Below are positions 12,701 through 25,372 of a stretch of DNA of 64,000 bases, in pieces. The first letter of the stretch is position 1. Each line of letters starts with the position of its first letter. The notes under the pieces were generated by a model. That model was given only the letters and a program-made list of their open reading frames with translations, ran no database searches and was not told the DNA's origin. The stretch is from Microcebus murinus (Eukaryota; Chordata; Mammalia; Primates; Cheirogaleidae), in contig NC_134106.1 in NCBI RefSeq assembly GCF_040939455.1, forward strand, positions 70,906,001-70,970,000. Direction: 5' to 3'. The translations under genes were made by a program, and so were the position numbers.

Positions 12701-13217
12701 ATGCACAGCTAGGGCTGATCCTCAGCCTCTATCTCTCCCAAAGCTACAGCTGTTCACCCTTTCTTGCATTTTTTTTCTCCTAGGTGCTCTGGCCTCCAAG
12801 AGCAAGAAGCCATGTGTTCAGTACCTGCCCCCTGAGAAGCCCTGTGACAGCCCCGCCTCCTCCCACGGCAGCATGCTGGACTCCCCTGCCACCCCCTCTG
12901 CAGCCTTGGCCTCCCCAGCTGCCCCTGCTGCCACCCACTCGGAGCAAGCCCAGCCCCTCTCCCTCACCACCAAGCCGGAGACCCGGGCCCAGCTGGCTCT
13001 GCACTCCGCTGCCTTCCTGTCAGCTAAGGCTGCAGCCGCCTCCTCTGGCCAGATGGGCAGCCAGCCCCCCATCCTGTCCCGGCCCCTCCCCCTCGGGTCC
13101 ATGCCTGCAGCTCTGCTGACCTCTCCCCCGTCCTTCCCAGCCACGCTCCATGCCCACCAGGCCCTGCCAGTGCTGCAGGCCCAGCCTCTCTCCCTGGTCA
13201 CCAAGTCTGCCCACTAA
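6773..13217 (+). CDS. TCF7L1: TCF7L1 (TCF3-type HMG-box transcription factor), last eight coding exons
   Basis: Coding exons are 6773-6905, 7784-7886, 8137-8220, 9162-9305, 10054-10213, 10306-10413, 11331-11406 and 12784-13217. All have AG/GT borders and join in one frame of 413 codons plus stop; the human protein is about 588 residues, so the N-terminal beta-catenin-binding part lies left of the window. The product is a nuclear DNA-binding protein that represses Wnt target genes until beta-catenin displaces co-repressors. Exons 10054 and 10306 encode the HMG box (from [17 protein letters not shown] to WSARDNY). Exon 11331 gives the basic tail [10 protein letters not shown], a likely nuclear localisation signal. 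The LVPQ motif spans the 7886/8137 junction and SLVSS spans 8220/9162; both are repression motifs known in this family. The last exon carries two CtBP-type motifs, PLSLTTK (12954-12974) and PLSLVTK (13185-13205). Identity with human is near complete in the parts I can recall. Confidence 0.97.
8475..8690. mobile_element. Palindromic DNA-transposon-like repeat in the TCF7L1 intron
   Basis: Two arms, from gactcaagatggggttatgt (about 8501) and near 8605-8625 (acataaccccgtctaagtc), are reverse complements apart from a few changes; they enclose ttgaaaatatcataagtc-type sequence. A related diverged copy lies at 55590-56160. This looks like a foldback MITE of the Tigger or a related family; the family name is uncertain. 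Confidence 0.55.
9162..9173 (+). promoter_or_regulatory. TCF7L1: Tandem splice acceptor at the SLVSS exon of TCF7L1
   Basis: The upstream acceptor ends ggtatgcag at 9161 and restores Ser-Leu-Val-Ser-Ser as in human. A second acceptor, gtttccag, ends at 9173, exactly 12 bases downstream and in frame; using it would remove LVSS. Both AGs are visible. Use of the second is inference. Confidence 0.55.
10854..11052 (+). mobile_element. Alu SINE, 3'-truncated
   Basis: Left arm, A-rich linker and the start of the right arm (ctcaggaggctgaggcagga) are present; the sequence then stops abruptly, with no tail, about 280 bases before the 11331 exon. Confidence 0.85.
11535..11690 (-). mobile_element. MIR SINE
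   Basis: Antisense MIR core: gggtgttattatcctttttagagg, loss-prone middle, then ggatttgaacccagg. It lies in the last TCF7L1 intron. Confidence 0.7.
12029..12339 (+). mobile_element. Alu SINE with target-site duplication
   Basis: Starts ggccgggcgtggtggctc and ends in an A tail. gctctcca occurs on both sides (12019-12026 and about 12340). Confidence 0.92.
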
Positions 13218-14185
13218 GCCGCCCCTGACCTATGCAGGCTGTCACGTGACTCAACGAGTAGAAATGATTCACAAGAAAAAAGAAAAGGAAACTTTATTGG
13301 TCAATATTTGACCACTCTGGACTGTTCTGTAAAGTGACTGGTAACAACAGCACTTTACATTTTGTAGATGTAACCAGTAGCTGATCTTAAGGCTTTTTTA
13401 AAAAACAAAACAAAACAACAAAAAAAAATCTCTAAAAGAAAGAACTGAAAAGTAGTGTGCTATTCGTCCCTTATGTGCTGTGGTGGATGGACCTGGGCAG
13501 AAGATGCCTTTCTGTATACCTCTCTCTCTCTCTGCCTCCTGCCTCCTCTCCTTCTCTGTCCCTACCTGCCTCAGCTTCCCCACTCAGTCTGCATGTTTGC
13601 CACTGCTATGATTTCTAGCCAGGGACTCTGCCAGGGACTGGGCCAGTCCTGCTCACGTCCCGTTACCCAGCCCAGGTTTCCATCATCTGCTCAAGACCAT
13701 GGATCCTTCCCCTTTGACCCTTTTGTCCTCTGCCCAGTGGAAGGCCGTCACCATGTGAGAAGACATCGTGGCCTGATTTGTTTCCACCAGCATCCCCCTC
13801 CCGCAGTGGACCCAGACCCACCAGCCCCCAACTTCCGGTGGGGAAGGTGGTCCTCTGAAATGGTTCAAGCCCACATTTAAAGGGACTCAAGGTGCCTGCC
13901 ACTTCCCCAGTGAAGAAGTCTGTGTTCCTCCCCCTCCTTGCCGGTGGAGACCGTCCCCTCACAGTCCCAGAGTGGCAGACAGGACCGGCTCCACGGTCTG
14001 GCTCTTGTCACCTGGGTCAGTGCCAGCACAATCTGCCAAAGTTCTAAAGACCCTCTCCCCTCCCCCATCACCTCACATGCTTCTTCTGTGTGTATTTCTT
14101 TTTGTTTTTATGATTTTTGGAGCAATTTAAACTCCCAGTTGTTTATTTTCACAAAAGAAAATAAAATTGCAGTTGCAAGACCTTT
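13218..14185 (+). terminator. TCF7L1: TCF7L1 3' UTR and polyadenylation signal
   Basis: Untranslated sequence follows the TAA at 13215-13217. An AATAAA hexamer lies at 14160-14165, followed by a T/G-rich stretch (ttttctgagtgtttcttc), which fits cleavage near 14185. A (TC)n run lies near 13520. The exact cleavage point is inferred. Confidence 0.75.
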
Positions 14186-14579
14186 TCTGAGTGTTTCTTC
14201 AGTCCTTTCGTTGAATCAAACCACTTTTTTCATGCCAAGCCCTGTGTTAGATTTTTGCAAATGTGCAAAGGAGCTGCCACTTGTTGGAGGGGGATGTAAA
14301 ACATGCTGACACAATTAGAAAACTCCAGCCCTGCTTCCAGTCTCAAATGTGCATAGACCAGTCAGTATTGATGACTGAGATGTGAAGGGGGGAATCTTTT
14401 TATATTATAGTTGATTTAAATTAATTTGGAAGACATTCTGCTTACGCTTCTAACACCTACTTGACTTGTGACTGCCAAGATGTCAGGCACATCCTCTGTA
14501 TGCTTGCCCTTTTAACAAGGATTGCAGTTTGTTTAACAATTTTATTGAGATACGATTTACCTGTTTAAAGCTACAACTA

Positions 14580-14845
<266 letters not shown>

Positions 14846-14957
14846 TCTACAACTCACTTATTTAAAATAACAATTCATTGGTTTTTAGTATGTTCAGAGT
14901 TGTATATCCACCACCACTATCAATTTTAGAACATTTTCATCTCTCTTAAACCCCATA

Positions 14958-15289
14958 GGCCGGGCGCAGTGGCTCACGCCTATAATCCTAGCACTCTGGG
15001 AGGCCAGGGCGGGCGGATTGCTCGAGGTCAGGAGTTCGAAACCAGCCTGAGCAAGAGCGAGACCCCGTCTCTACTATAAATAGAAATTAATTGGCCAACT
15101 AATATGTACAGAAAAAATTAGCCAGGCATGGTGGCGCATGCCTGTAGTCCCAGCTACTGGGGGTGCTGAGACAGCAGGATTTCTTGAGCCCAGGAGTTTG
15201 AGGTTGCTGTGAGCTAGGCTGACACCACGGCACTCACTCTAGCCTGGGCAACAAAGCGAGACTCTGTCTCAGAAAAAAAAAAAAAAAAC
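14958..15289 (+). mobile_element. Alu SINE (lemur type)
   Basis: Full dimer; aaaccccata before it and aaaccatac after the A tail look like a diverged target-site duplication. Confidence 0.92.
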
Positions 15290-15677
15290 CATACCCTTTG
15301 GAAATCACTCTGTTTCCCCAGTTCCTCCCTACCCCCCACTGGCCCTAAGCAACCACTAATCTCCTTTGTCTCTAAATCTGTCTATTCTAGACATCTTGTA
15401 TACAGTCATGCATTGCTTAACAACTGAAGTTCTGAGAAATGTGTCATTATGCCATTTTATCATTGTGTGAGCATCACGGAGTGCACTGCCACAGACCCAG
15501 GTGGTGCAGCCCCCACACACAGCTAAGCTGTATGGGGTAGCCTGTTGCTACCAGGCTCGGAACCAGTACAATGTGTTACTGTACTAATTCTGTAGGCAAC
15601 TGTAACACAGTGTTAAGTATTTGTGTATCTAAACATAGAAAAGTCACAGTAAAAATATGGTATAAAAGATTAAAAAG

Positions 15678-16127
<450 letters not shown>

Positions 16128-16576
16128 CTACAGTAAGTTTATAAAGAAATATTTTTCTTCAATAAACAGTTAACCTTAGTTTACTGTAACTTTTTACTTA
16201 CAAACTTTTTTTAACTTTCTGACTCTTGTAATAACACTTAGCTTGAAACAAACACATCATACAAGCTGTACGAAAATACTATATAAGCTTTTTTCTTGTT
16301 TTTTAATTTTTTGGTTTTTTCTCTGTTACTTTTCAAACTTTTTTCTTAAAAATTAAGACACAAAGGGTCAGGATCACCAATATCACTGTCTTCCACTTCC
16401 ACATCTTGTCCTATTGAAAGGTCTTCAGGAGCAGCAACATGAATGGAGCTGTCATCGCCTATGATAACAATTCCTTCTGGAATACCTTCTGAAGGACAGG
16501 CCTGAGGCTGCTTTACAGTTAACTTTTGTTTTTAATAAGTAGGAGTACACTCAAAAATAATGATAAAAAGTATAGT

Positions 16577-17246
16577 AGGCAGGGCGTGGCCGCTCACGCC
16601 TATAATCCTAGCACTCTCGGAGGAGGCCGAGGTGGGCGGATTGCTCGAGGTCAGGAGTTCGAAACCAGCCTGAGCAAGAGTGAGACCCGGTCTCTACTAT
16701 AAATAAAAAATTAGGCCGGGCGCTGTGGCTCACGCCTGTAATCCAAGCTCTTGGGAGGCCGAGGCGGGCGGATTGCTCAAGGTCAGGAGTTCGAAACCAG
16801 CCTGAGCAAGAGCGAGACCCCGTCTCTACTATAAATAGAAAGAAATTAATTGGCCAACTGATATATATATAAAAAATTAGCCGGGCATGGTGGCGCATGC
16901 CTGTAGTCCCAGCTACCCGGGAGGCTGAGGCAGAAGGATCGCTCAAGCCCAGGAGTTTGAGGTTGCTGTGAGCTAGGCTGACGCCACGGCACTCACTCTA
17001 GCCTGGGCAACAAAGCGAGACTCTGTCTCAAAAAAAAAAAAAAAAAAAATTAATTGGCCAACTAATATACGTAAAAAAAATTAGCCGGGCATGGTGGCGC
17101 ATGCCTGTAGTCCCAGCTACTCGGGAGGCTGAGCAGAAGGATTCATTGAGCTCAGGAGTGTGAGGTTGCTGTGAGTTAGGCTGACGCCATGGCACTCACT
17201 CTAGCCTGGGCAACAGAGCGAGACTCTGTCTGAAAAAAAAAAAAGT
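16577..17246 (+). mobile_element. Alu SINE split by a second Alu
   Basis: The left arm occupies 16577-16712, and the rest resumes at about 17050 (ttaattggccaactaat) and ends at 17246. agtatagta flanks the outer element on both sides. Confidence 0.88.
16713..17049 (+). mobile_element. Alu SINE nested in the linker of another Alu
   Basis: Complete element starting ggccgggcgctgtggctc with a long A tail; it interrupts the A-rich linker of the Alu at 16577-17246. Confidence 0.9.
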
Positions 17247-17254
17247 ATAGTAGG

Positions 17255-17940
17255 CAGGGCGCAGTGGTTCACGCCTATAATCCTAGCACTCTGGAAAGCC
17301 GAGGTGGGCGGATTATTTGAGCTCAGGAGTTCGAGAACAGCCTGAGCAAGAGCAAGACCCTGTCTCTACTAAAAAAAAAGAAAACTGGCCGGGCGCGGTG
17401 GCTCACGCCTGTAATCCTAGCTCTCTGGGAGGCCGAGGCGGGCGGATTGCTCAAGGTCGGGAGTTCGAAACCAGCCTGAGCAAGAGCGAGACCTCATCTC
17501 TACTATAAATAGAAAGAAACTAATTGGCCAACTAATATATATAGAAAAAATTAGCCGGGCATGGTGGCTCATGCCTGTAGTCCCAGCTACTTGGGAGGCT
17601 GAGACAGAAGGATCACTTGAGCCCAGGAGTTTGAGGTTGCTGTGAGCTAGGCTGACGCCATGGCACTCACTCTAGCCTAGGCAACAAAGCGAGACTCTGT
17701 CTCAAAAAAAAAAAAAAAAGAAAACTTAGTTGGACAACTATATATATATATTATATATAATATATAATTTTATATATAAAATTAGCCGTGCATGGTGGTG
17801 CATGCCTGTAGTCCCAGCTGCTCAGGAGGCTGAGGCAGGAGGATCACTTGAGCCCAGGAGTTTGAGGTTGCTGTAAGCTAGGCTGACGCCAAGGCACTCC
17901 AACTTGGGCAACAGAGCAAGACTCTGTCTCAAAAAAAAAA
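17255..17940 (+). mobile_element. Alu SINE split by a second Alu
   Basis: Left arm 17255-17386; the remainder resumes at about 17723 and ends at 17940. It shares the flanking word agtata(gta) with the neighbouring Alu at 16577, so both used or share the same target. The linker contains a TA-rich tract at 17731-17778. Confidence 0.88.
17387..17722 (+). mobile_element. Alu SINE nested in the linker of another Alu
   Basis: Complete young-looking element; aaaagaaaact occurs at both its borders as target-site duplication. Confidence 0.92.
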
Positions 17941-18225
17941 GTATAAACCAGTAACACTGTCATTTATGTCACTATTAATTACTACATACTGTACATAATT
18001 CGATGTGCTAGATTTTTCTAGGACTTGCAAAGTAGTAGGTTTGTTGACACCATCATCCCCACAAACATGTGAGCAATGTATTGTGCTATGTTAGAATGGC
18101 TGTCTCTTCACTACACAATAGAAATATTTCAGCTCCATTTATAATCTTATAGGACTGCCATGATATGTGCAGTCCACTGCTGAACTTAAGGTCTATTCAG
18201 GGCAATGGAGTAAGACTTTATCTCA

Positions 18226-18695
18226 AAAAAAATTTTTTTTTGTAGAGATAAGGTCTTGCTATGTTGCTAAGGCTGGTATTGAACTCCTGGGCTCAAGAGA
18301 TCCTCCCATAGTGCTAGGATTCCAGGCATGAGTCACCATACCTGGCCAAAGTTTCCTTTAAAATTAAGATATTTTCCTATTCTATACAAATGAATTTGAT
18401 ATGATTTTGAAAAGAAGTACAGTCCAACAACTGAAATCTTTTTGTTTCATTCAAAATAAAATAATATATAATAAAAATTTCATCAATGTTATTTTAAAAG
18501 AAGAAAACCCAAACAAAGCAGGTTCTAAATCCTATCATTCCACTGTTTTCCATCACTTAGGGTAAATGTTTTACAACACCCTACAAGGCCACAAACTGAT
18601 ATTTTCTCCCGTCACTATGGTCTCCACCTCAGACACACTCTTTGCTGTTTTCAAACACAGCAAGCATGTTCCACCTCAGACTCTGTGCATTCGCT
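18226..18695 (-). repeat. Inverted copy of an ELMOD3 intron segment
   Basis: The reverse complement matches 59797-60130 and then 62250-62385 in ELMOD3. It includes the T-rich middle (attatatattattttat, then ttgaatgaaacaaa), agaataggaaaatat, and the same single Alu arm after aaaggaaac. The shared Alu arm at one point argues for a copied block rather than two independent repeats. Part of it also resembles an old mammalian repeat family. Confidence 0.65.
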
Positions 18696-21055
18696 GGAGA
18701 TGCTGAGCACAGGAAGGAACTGCAAGCAGGACAGACTAGAGTGAGTAACTCTGGCTGGGCCTGAAGGTGGAAGGAAAGGAGCTAGTGTAGATAGGCCTGA
18801 ATAGGAAACACGGGAGGGGAGGGGAAAGGCAGGGAAGGGGGGACTGAAGTCACTGTGGTCCTAGGGAATACTAGAGCCTGACAGAAGGTTCCTCAGGTTG
18901 GAGGAAAGTACTGTAACACTGGTGCACCAGTACAGAGAATGATCCAAGAAGAGTGGGCATTCATTCCTCACCTCCATAGAGTAGGCTATCTGCCAAGAAT
19001 GAAAATTTCAACGTAAAGCCATGGGCTGTTTTAAGCAAGGTGGAAGATAATCAGGATGGTCCCTACTGTAGACTTACTGTCTCGACAGCACAGAATTCAT
19101 CATATTTCCATCGCCTCCCACATTCTTTGTATTTCCCTGAGATTAGCTCAGAAACAACTCTTTAGGCTCTCTATAACAGGGCAGAACATGACCAGAACAG
19201 ATTTAAACAAAACTTCAAAGACAATGTGATCCAAGACACAACCTTCACATATCCCAGAGGAACCCACTAAATATCTTAGATTTTAATAATTCATGACATG
19301 GGAGGGAAAGAGAATTTTTACTAATTACCTTTGTTATCTTATACAAGATGAAAGGAGCATCAAATAGATTAAGGTACAATGGTTAGAGGGTACAGTGGTT
19401 TATTCTTTTTTATTTTTTCTTGAGCCAGAGTCTTGCTCTGTCACCCCAGCTAGAGTGCAGTGGCATCATCACAGCTCACTGCAACCTCAAACTCCTGGCT
19501 TCAAGTGATCCTCCTGCCTCAGCCTTCCAAGCAGGTGGGACTGCCATGTGTGTTAGAGGAATTGGGATCTAGCTCTTGCTCAGGCTGGTCTTGATCCCCT
19601 GACCTCAGCTGATCCTCCTACCTTGGCCTCCCAGAGTGCTAGGTTTATAGGCATGAGCCATGGTACCCAGCCAGTGATTTCTAAATATAAGTCAATTTTG
19701 TATTTTAGGCATCAAAGACAAAATGCAGTTTGTGGGAAACCTAGCTCACAAAAGCCCTGTGAAAAAACTACAGACCATAACCAAAACTCTCCTACATGTT
19801 TTCTTGCATGAAGCATAAAATTGCCCTATTTCAAAAAGTTCCTACTGAGTATGGTTGTATGAAAAAGATCACACTGTTTCAAATCATATTTATAAAAAAT
19901 CTGTGATGGGAACAGTGGCCTTACTTCCAGAAACCCCAAGTTCACTTTTATGTTCAGTACAACCAAATGAAAGTTGACTGACGTTGTCTCTCGTCATATA
20001 AAATATCAGAAAAGGTGAAGAACTCATGCTAGACAGGTTAGACTTGGAGGCAACAAAGCACACTTTTAGCCTCCTGTTGTGGGTTACTGCTGAAGCCTTT
20101 AAGAGAATAATGTGTTCAAAGTAGCCCTTTGCCCATCAGCATTTCACCATCTTCTAGGTCTTTTTAGGGCACATCCCTCCCAAAGAAAGAGGCCTCAGTA
20201 GCAAAGCACCTCTACCTGCAGCTGCCTCCTAGGTGTGCAGAGACGGACAGTAGAGAGTGCAATGCCACACTCAAGGGCTAACTACAGCACAGAGCCAAGG
20301 CCCCAGGGAGGGTGGTCAGCAGCACAGCCTGCCCAGGCTGGCATCTCCCTTTGGTCACAGCCGTGTTTCCACATGCTCCCTCCACGCACACGCACAGCAA
20401 GAAAGGATGAAAGCCACCAGCAGAAACAAAGGGAACACAGGAGAACAATGTCACCAAAGTGCAGGTGCAAACCCCGAAGCAATCCCCGCCCCCGCCAGCC
20501 CAAACTTGCCACAGAACACCAGACGAGGTGTCTCTTAGGTCACAGTACTTTTTTCTTCATTTCTCTTGACATACAAACAGATCAGCAGGGACGACAAGGT
20601 TCTCAAGGACAAAAAAATCAAAGCTGAAATGAGAGCAACACAATCTATTGGTAACATTCACCTTTTTCCAGAGGGATATACCATACCGTTATGACTTTGG
20701 GGAGAAAAAAAAAGGATCTTTTGGGACCTGCAGTTCAGGGGAAAAATCACAATTAATACAAACTAACCCACTGCCATACAAACAGCAAGTAATAAAAGCA
20801 AAGCAGATGAATTATCTTTTAAATCATTTTGGAATAACATAGAGTATAAGGATATACTCTTGAGAGAGAGCTATGGGAATCCTGGCTTCTGCTCCATACC
20901 GTTCTGTATTGTTTGGAATTATTTATATTTGTGTTTTTTAATCAGAAATAAATTTATAATGAAGAACAACACTTCTTAAAACCAATTATTTCAGAAGGTA
21001 GTACAGCAGGGCTGATTTGTGAAGCTGACCTATGAGCTAGTTAGCAAAGATGTTT
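18695..21055 (-). repeat. TGOLN2: Inverted copy of the TGOLN2 last intron and 3' UTR
   Basis: The reverse complement aligns along its length with 29700-31975: for example the acceptor context cctgaactgcag at 20728-20739, the GTCCCAAAAGATCC exon start ending at 20727, the 20235-20630 block, and ctggtgcaccagt near 18920. Similarity is very high in the 3' UTR and lower in the intron part. A one-base difference after the T9 tract moves the reading frame, so this copy would stop after 12 tail codons, not 22. It has no TGOLN2 promoter or upstream exons in the same orientation nearby. I call it a partial duplicate and probable pseudo-copy. Confidence 0.85.
19408..19673 (-). mobile_element. Old Alu SINE, present only in the left TGOLN2 copy
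   Basis: Antisense diverged Alu (ttgagccagagtcttgctct to gagccatggtaccc). The matching site in the right copy (about 31265) is empty. Confidence 0.85.
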
Positions 21056-21990
21056 TTCTTTATGCCCATACCACACTGTCCTAATTACTGTAGCTTTGTG
21101 GTGAGTTTTAAAATTAGGAAGTGTGAGTCCTCCAGTTTGGTTCTTCTTTTTCAAGTCTGTTTTATATTTTCTGTGCCTCTTACATTTCTATAATAATTTT
21201 AGAACCTGGTTATCAATTCTGCAAAAGCCAGCTGGGATTTTAATAGGGAGTGTAAATCAACTTGGGAGCCCAGCCATGTTAACACGATCGAGTCTTAGAA
21301 TCCATGAATATAGGACATCTTTCCATTTATTTAGGTCTCTCAATTTCTTTCAACAATATTTTGTAGTTTTACAGTATAAGTTTTGTACCTCTTTTGTTAA
21401 ACTTATTTCTAAGGATTTTATTATTTTTGATACTATGGTACACGGAATTGTTTCTTAGTTTCATTTTCAAGTTGTCCACTGCAAAGGTTTAGAAATATTA
21501 ATACAATTGATTTCAGCTGGGCATGATGGCTCACACCTGTAATTCCAGTACTTTTGAGGCTTAGGCCAGAGGAGCACTTGAGTCCAGGAATCCTAAGTTA
21601 CAGTGAGCTATGATTGGGACACTGCACTGCAGCCTGGATGACAGAGAAAGATGCTGTCTCCAAAAAAAAAAAAAAAAAAAAAGAGATTATGTCAGCTGCA
21701 AATAGCAATAGTTTTACTTCTTCCTTTACAATCTGGATGCCTTTTATTTCTTGTTTTTGCCTAACTGTCCTGGCTGGAACCTCCAGTACAATGATGCATA
21801 GAAATGGTGAGAGCAGGTATCATTGTTGTTCATTTTAGAGGGAAAGCATCCAGTCTTTTACAATTAAATATAATATTGCTTGCAGATTTTTTGTCCAAGC
21901 CTTCTTCCAGGTTAAGGAATTTCCCTTTTTTTCCCAGTTTGTTGATTGTTTTTATCATGAAAGGGTTCAAGGAAATTTCCATATTTATTA
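21055..21990 (-). mobile_element. L1 LINE ORF2 fragment, antisense
   Basis: Text typical of antisense L1 reverse-transcriptase coding sequence: ctgtagctttgtggtgag, then gccagctgggattttaatag and gagcaggtatcattgttg. It contains a short Alu at 21517-21683. It starts where the left TGOLN2 copy ends. Confidence 0.8.
21517..21683 (+). mobile_element. Short (monomer-like) Alu
   Basis: About 165 bp, gctgggcatgatggctcaca to an A tail of about 21. It resembles a free Alu monomer or an internally deleted dimer. Confidence 0.75.
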
Positions 21991-22435
21991 AGTTATTTCC
22001 TACCGCTCCCTTAAACCAAATTGGTGTGAGTTAGGAGTTAGTGCAATAATCTGCCTTCTCTATTCCTATCCCAGATAAGAACACTGCCTGGAGAAAAAAC
22101 ACACAACAGATTTATGCTGTGGACCAGATCATGTACTCCAGCCTCCGCTCCAGCCTCCTTCCTGCCATTTTCCTTGCTCACTGCTATCTGACATTGTGGT
22201 CTTTAGAATCATCAAAACACTGGGTTCCAACCTGCAATTGCACATGCTGTACCTCCTCTTCTTTTCACTCTCACCTGACATATACCTACAACCTCTGGTC
22301 TTCAGCTCAAGGGCTGTTTCCTCAACTGATTTCATAATTTCCATACTCTTCTTTCCAGCAGTGCTTAAAATGTGCATGTGCGCACACACATTTGTGTAGT
22401 AGGGAAAATATGTATTTGCCCCACTAGATTTCTTT

Positions 22436-22770
<335 letters not shown>

Positions 22771-23772
22771 GCCCCACTAGATTCCATGCTCCATGAAGTT
22801 ATCATTTAAAAAAATACATACATCATGGTTGTACATATTTGGGGGGGTACATGTGATATTTTCATACATGTATACAATCTGTAATGATCAAATCAGGATA
22901 ATTGGGATAGCACCTGAAACATTTATCTATCCTTTGTGTTGCAAAAATTATAATTCTTCTCTTCTAGCTATTTTGAAATATATAATCAATTATTGTTAAC
23001 TATTATTTTTCTACTGTACTATTGAATATTAGAAATCATTCCTTCTATTTAACTGTATTTTTGTACCATTAACCGACTTTTCTTCATCCCTCCACCTTCT
23101 GCTTCTGGTAACCACCATTCTCTCTACTTCCATGAGATGCACCACCCATATATGAGTGAGAACATATATATATGTTCTCATATATATATTTTAGCCCCCA
23201 TATATGAGTGAGAACATGAGATATTTGCCTTTCTATACCTGTCTTATTTCATTTAACATTATGACCTCCAGTTCCATCCACATTGCTGCAAAGGACAGAA
23301 TTTCATTTTTTATGGCCAAATACTATTGTATTATGTATATGGACTTATGTTTTCTTAATCCATTCACCTGTTGGACACGTAGGGTGACTCCATATCTCAC
23401 CTATTGTGAATAGTGCTACAATAAAGATGGGAGTGGAGAGCTCTTTGATAATTTATTTCCTTTGTTTTGGACATATGCCCAGCAGTGGGACAGCTAGATC
23501 TTTAGCAGTTTTTAGTTTGTTGAATAACCTCCATATTATTTTCCATAATGGTGGTACAAATTTACATTCCCACTCACAGTGTAAGAGCATTCTCCTTTCC
23601 TCGTCAGCATTTGGTACTTTTTGTCTTTACTAGCCATTCTAACTGTAGTGAGATATTTCATTGTGTTTTGTTTTGTTTTAGAGACAGGGTCTCCTTCCAT
23701 CACCCAGGCTGGAGTGCAGTAGCAGGATCATAGCTCACTGTAGCCTTGAACTCCTGGGATCAAAGGATCTTG

Positions 23773-24107
<335 letters not shown>

Positions 24108-24205
24108 TTCAAAAAAAAGGATCTTCCCACCTCAGCCTCCTGAGTAGCTAGGACTACAGGAATGTTTTCCCATGCCTGGCTAATTTTTTAAAAATAATTT
24201 CAGTA

Positions 24206-24562
<357 letters not shown>

Positions 24563-24746
24563 CTATATTGCCCAGGCTGGTCTCAAACTCCTGGCCTCAA
24601 ATGGTCATCTTGCTTCAGCCCCACCCCAAGCACTGGGATTACAGGTGTGAGCCACCAAGGTGGCCTCACTGTGGCTTTGATTTGCATTTTCGTGATGATT
24701 ATTGATGTTGAACATTTTTTCATATATCTGTTGGCCATTTGTTTGT

Positions 24747-24965
24747 TACAACCTCAAATTCCTGGACTCAAGCCATCCCCTTCCTTCAGACTCCCAAGTA
24801 GATGGGACTACAGGCACAGACCAGGACACCCAGCTAATTTTTCTATTTTTAGTAGAGACAGGGGTCTCACTGTTGCTCAGGCTGGTCTTGAACTCCTCAC
24901 CTAAAGGAATCCACCCACCTTGGCCTCTCAGAGTGCTAGGATTATAGGTGTGAGCCACCGAGACC
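24747..24965 (-). mobile_element. Alu SINE fragment, antisense
   Basis: Runs from acaacctcaaattcctgg to gagccaccgagacc; the tail end is missing. It is old and diverged. Confidence 0.8.
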
Positions 24966-25207
24966 AGTCTATTCCCTCATTTTTTAAAATCACTGTCTAC
25001 AAAGCAGCTAGCCTGGCAAATGTTCATAAAATGATTTCAAGCAACACTTAAATGTATAAACATAATAGTAACTGTAAACAGGATAAAAAACTACCCAATG
25101 ATCCCAATTTGAGGAGAAAATGAATATGCATGGGAAAAAAGTCAAAGAAAATACATGAATTAGGAAGGCAAAAAGTATTTGTATTTGTTTAAAAGAAAAA
25201 AAAACTA

Positions 25208-25372
25208 GAGCCAGGCATGGTGGCTCACTCATGTAATCCCAGCAACTCCAAGATCTGGGGATCTCTTGAGCCCAGGAGTTGGAGGCTGCAGTGAGCTACG
25301 ACCTCACCACTGCACTCCAGCCTGAGTGACAGAGCGAGGCCCTGTCTCAAAAACAAAACAAAACAAAAAACC
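25208..25372 (+). mobile_element. Short (monomer-like) Alu
   Basis: About 165 bp, gagccaggcatggtggctca to ccctgtctcaaaaacaaaac; a second example of the short form seen at 21517. Confidence 0.78.

Noticed and set aside
12591..12783. Extension of the last TCF7L1 exon frame upstream to an ATG at 12591
   Set aside because: The acceptor ttttttctcctag at 12771-12783 and the human protein junction show that this part is intron.
20235..20627. 130-codon open frame beginning MQRRTVESAMPHSRANYS
   Set aside because: It lies antisense to the duplicated TGOLN2 3' UTR and appears again, shortened and with a different frame end, in the other copy. No splice or start context supports a gene.
18695..21055. 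Second functional TGOLN2 gene
   Set aside because: Only the last intron, last exon and 3' UTR are present; no signal-peptide, lumenal or transmembrane exon lies on that strand.
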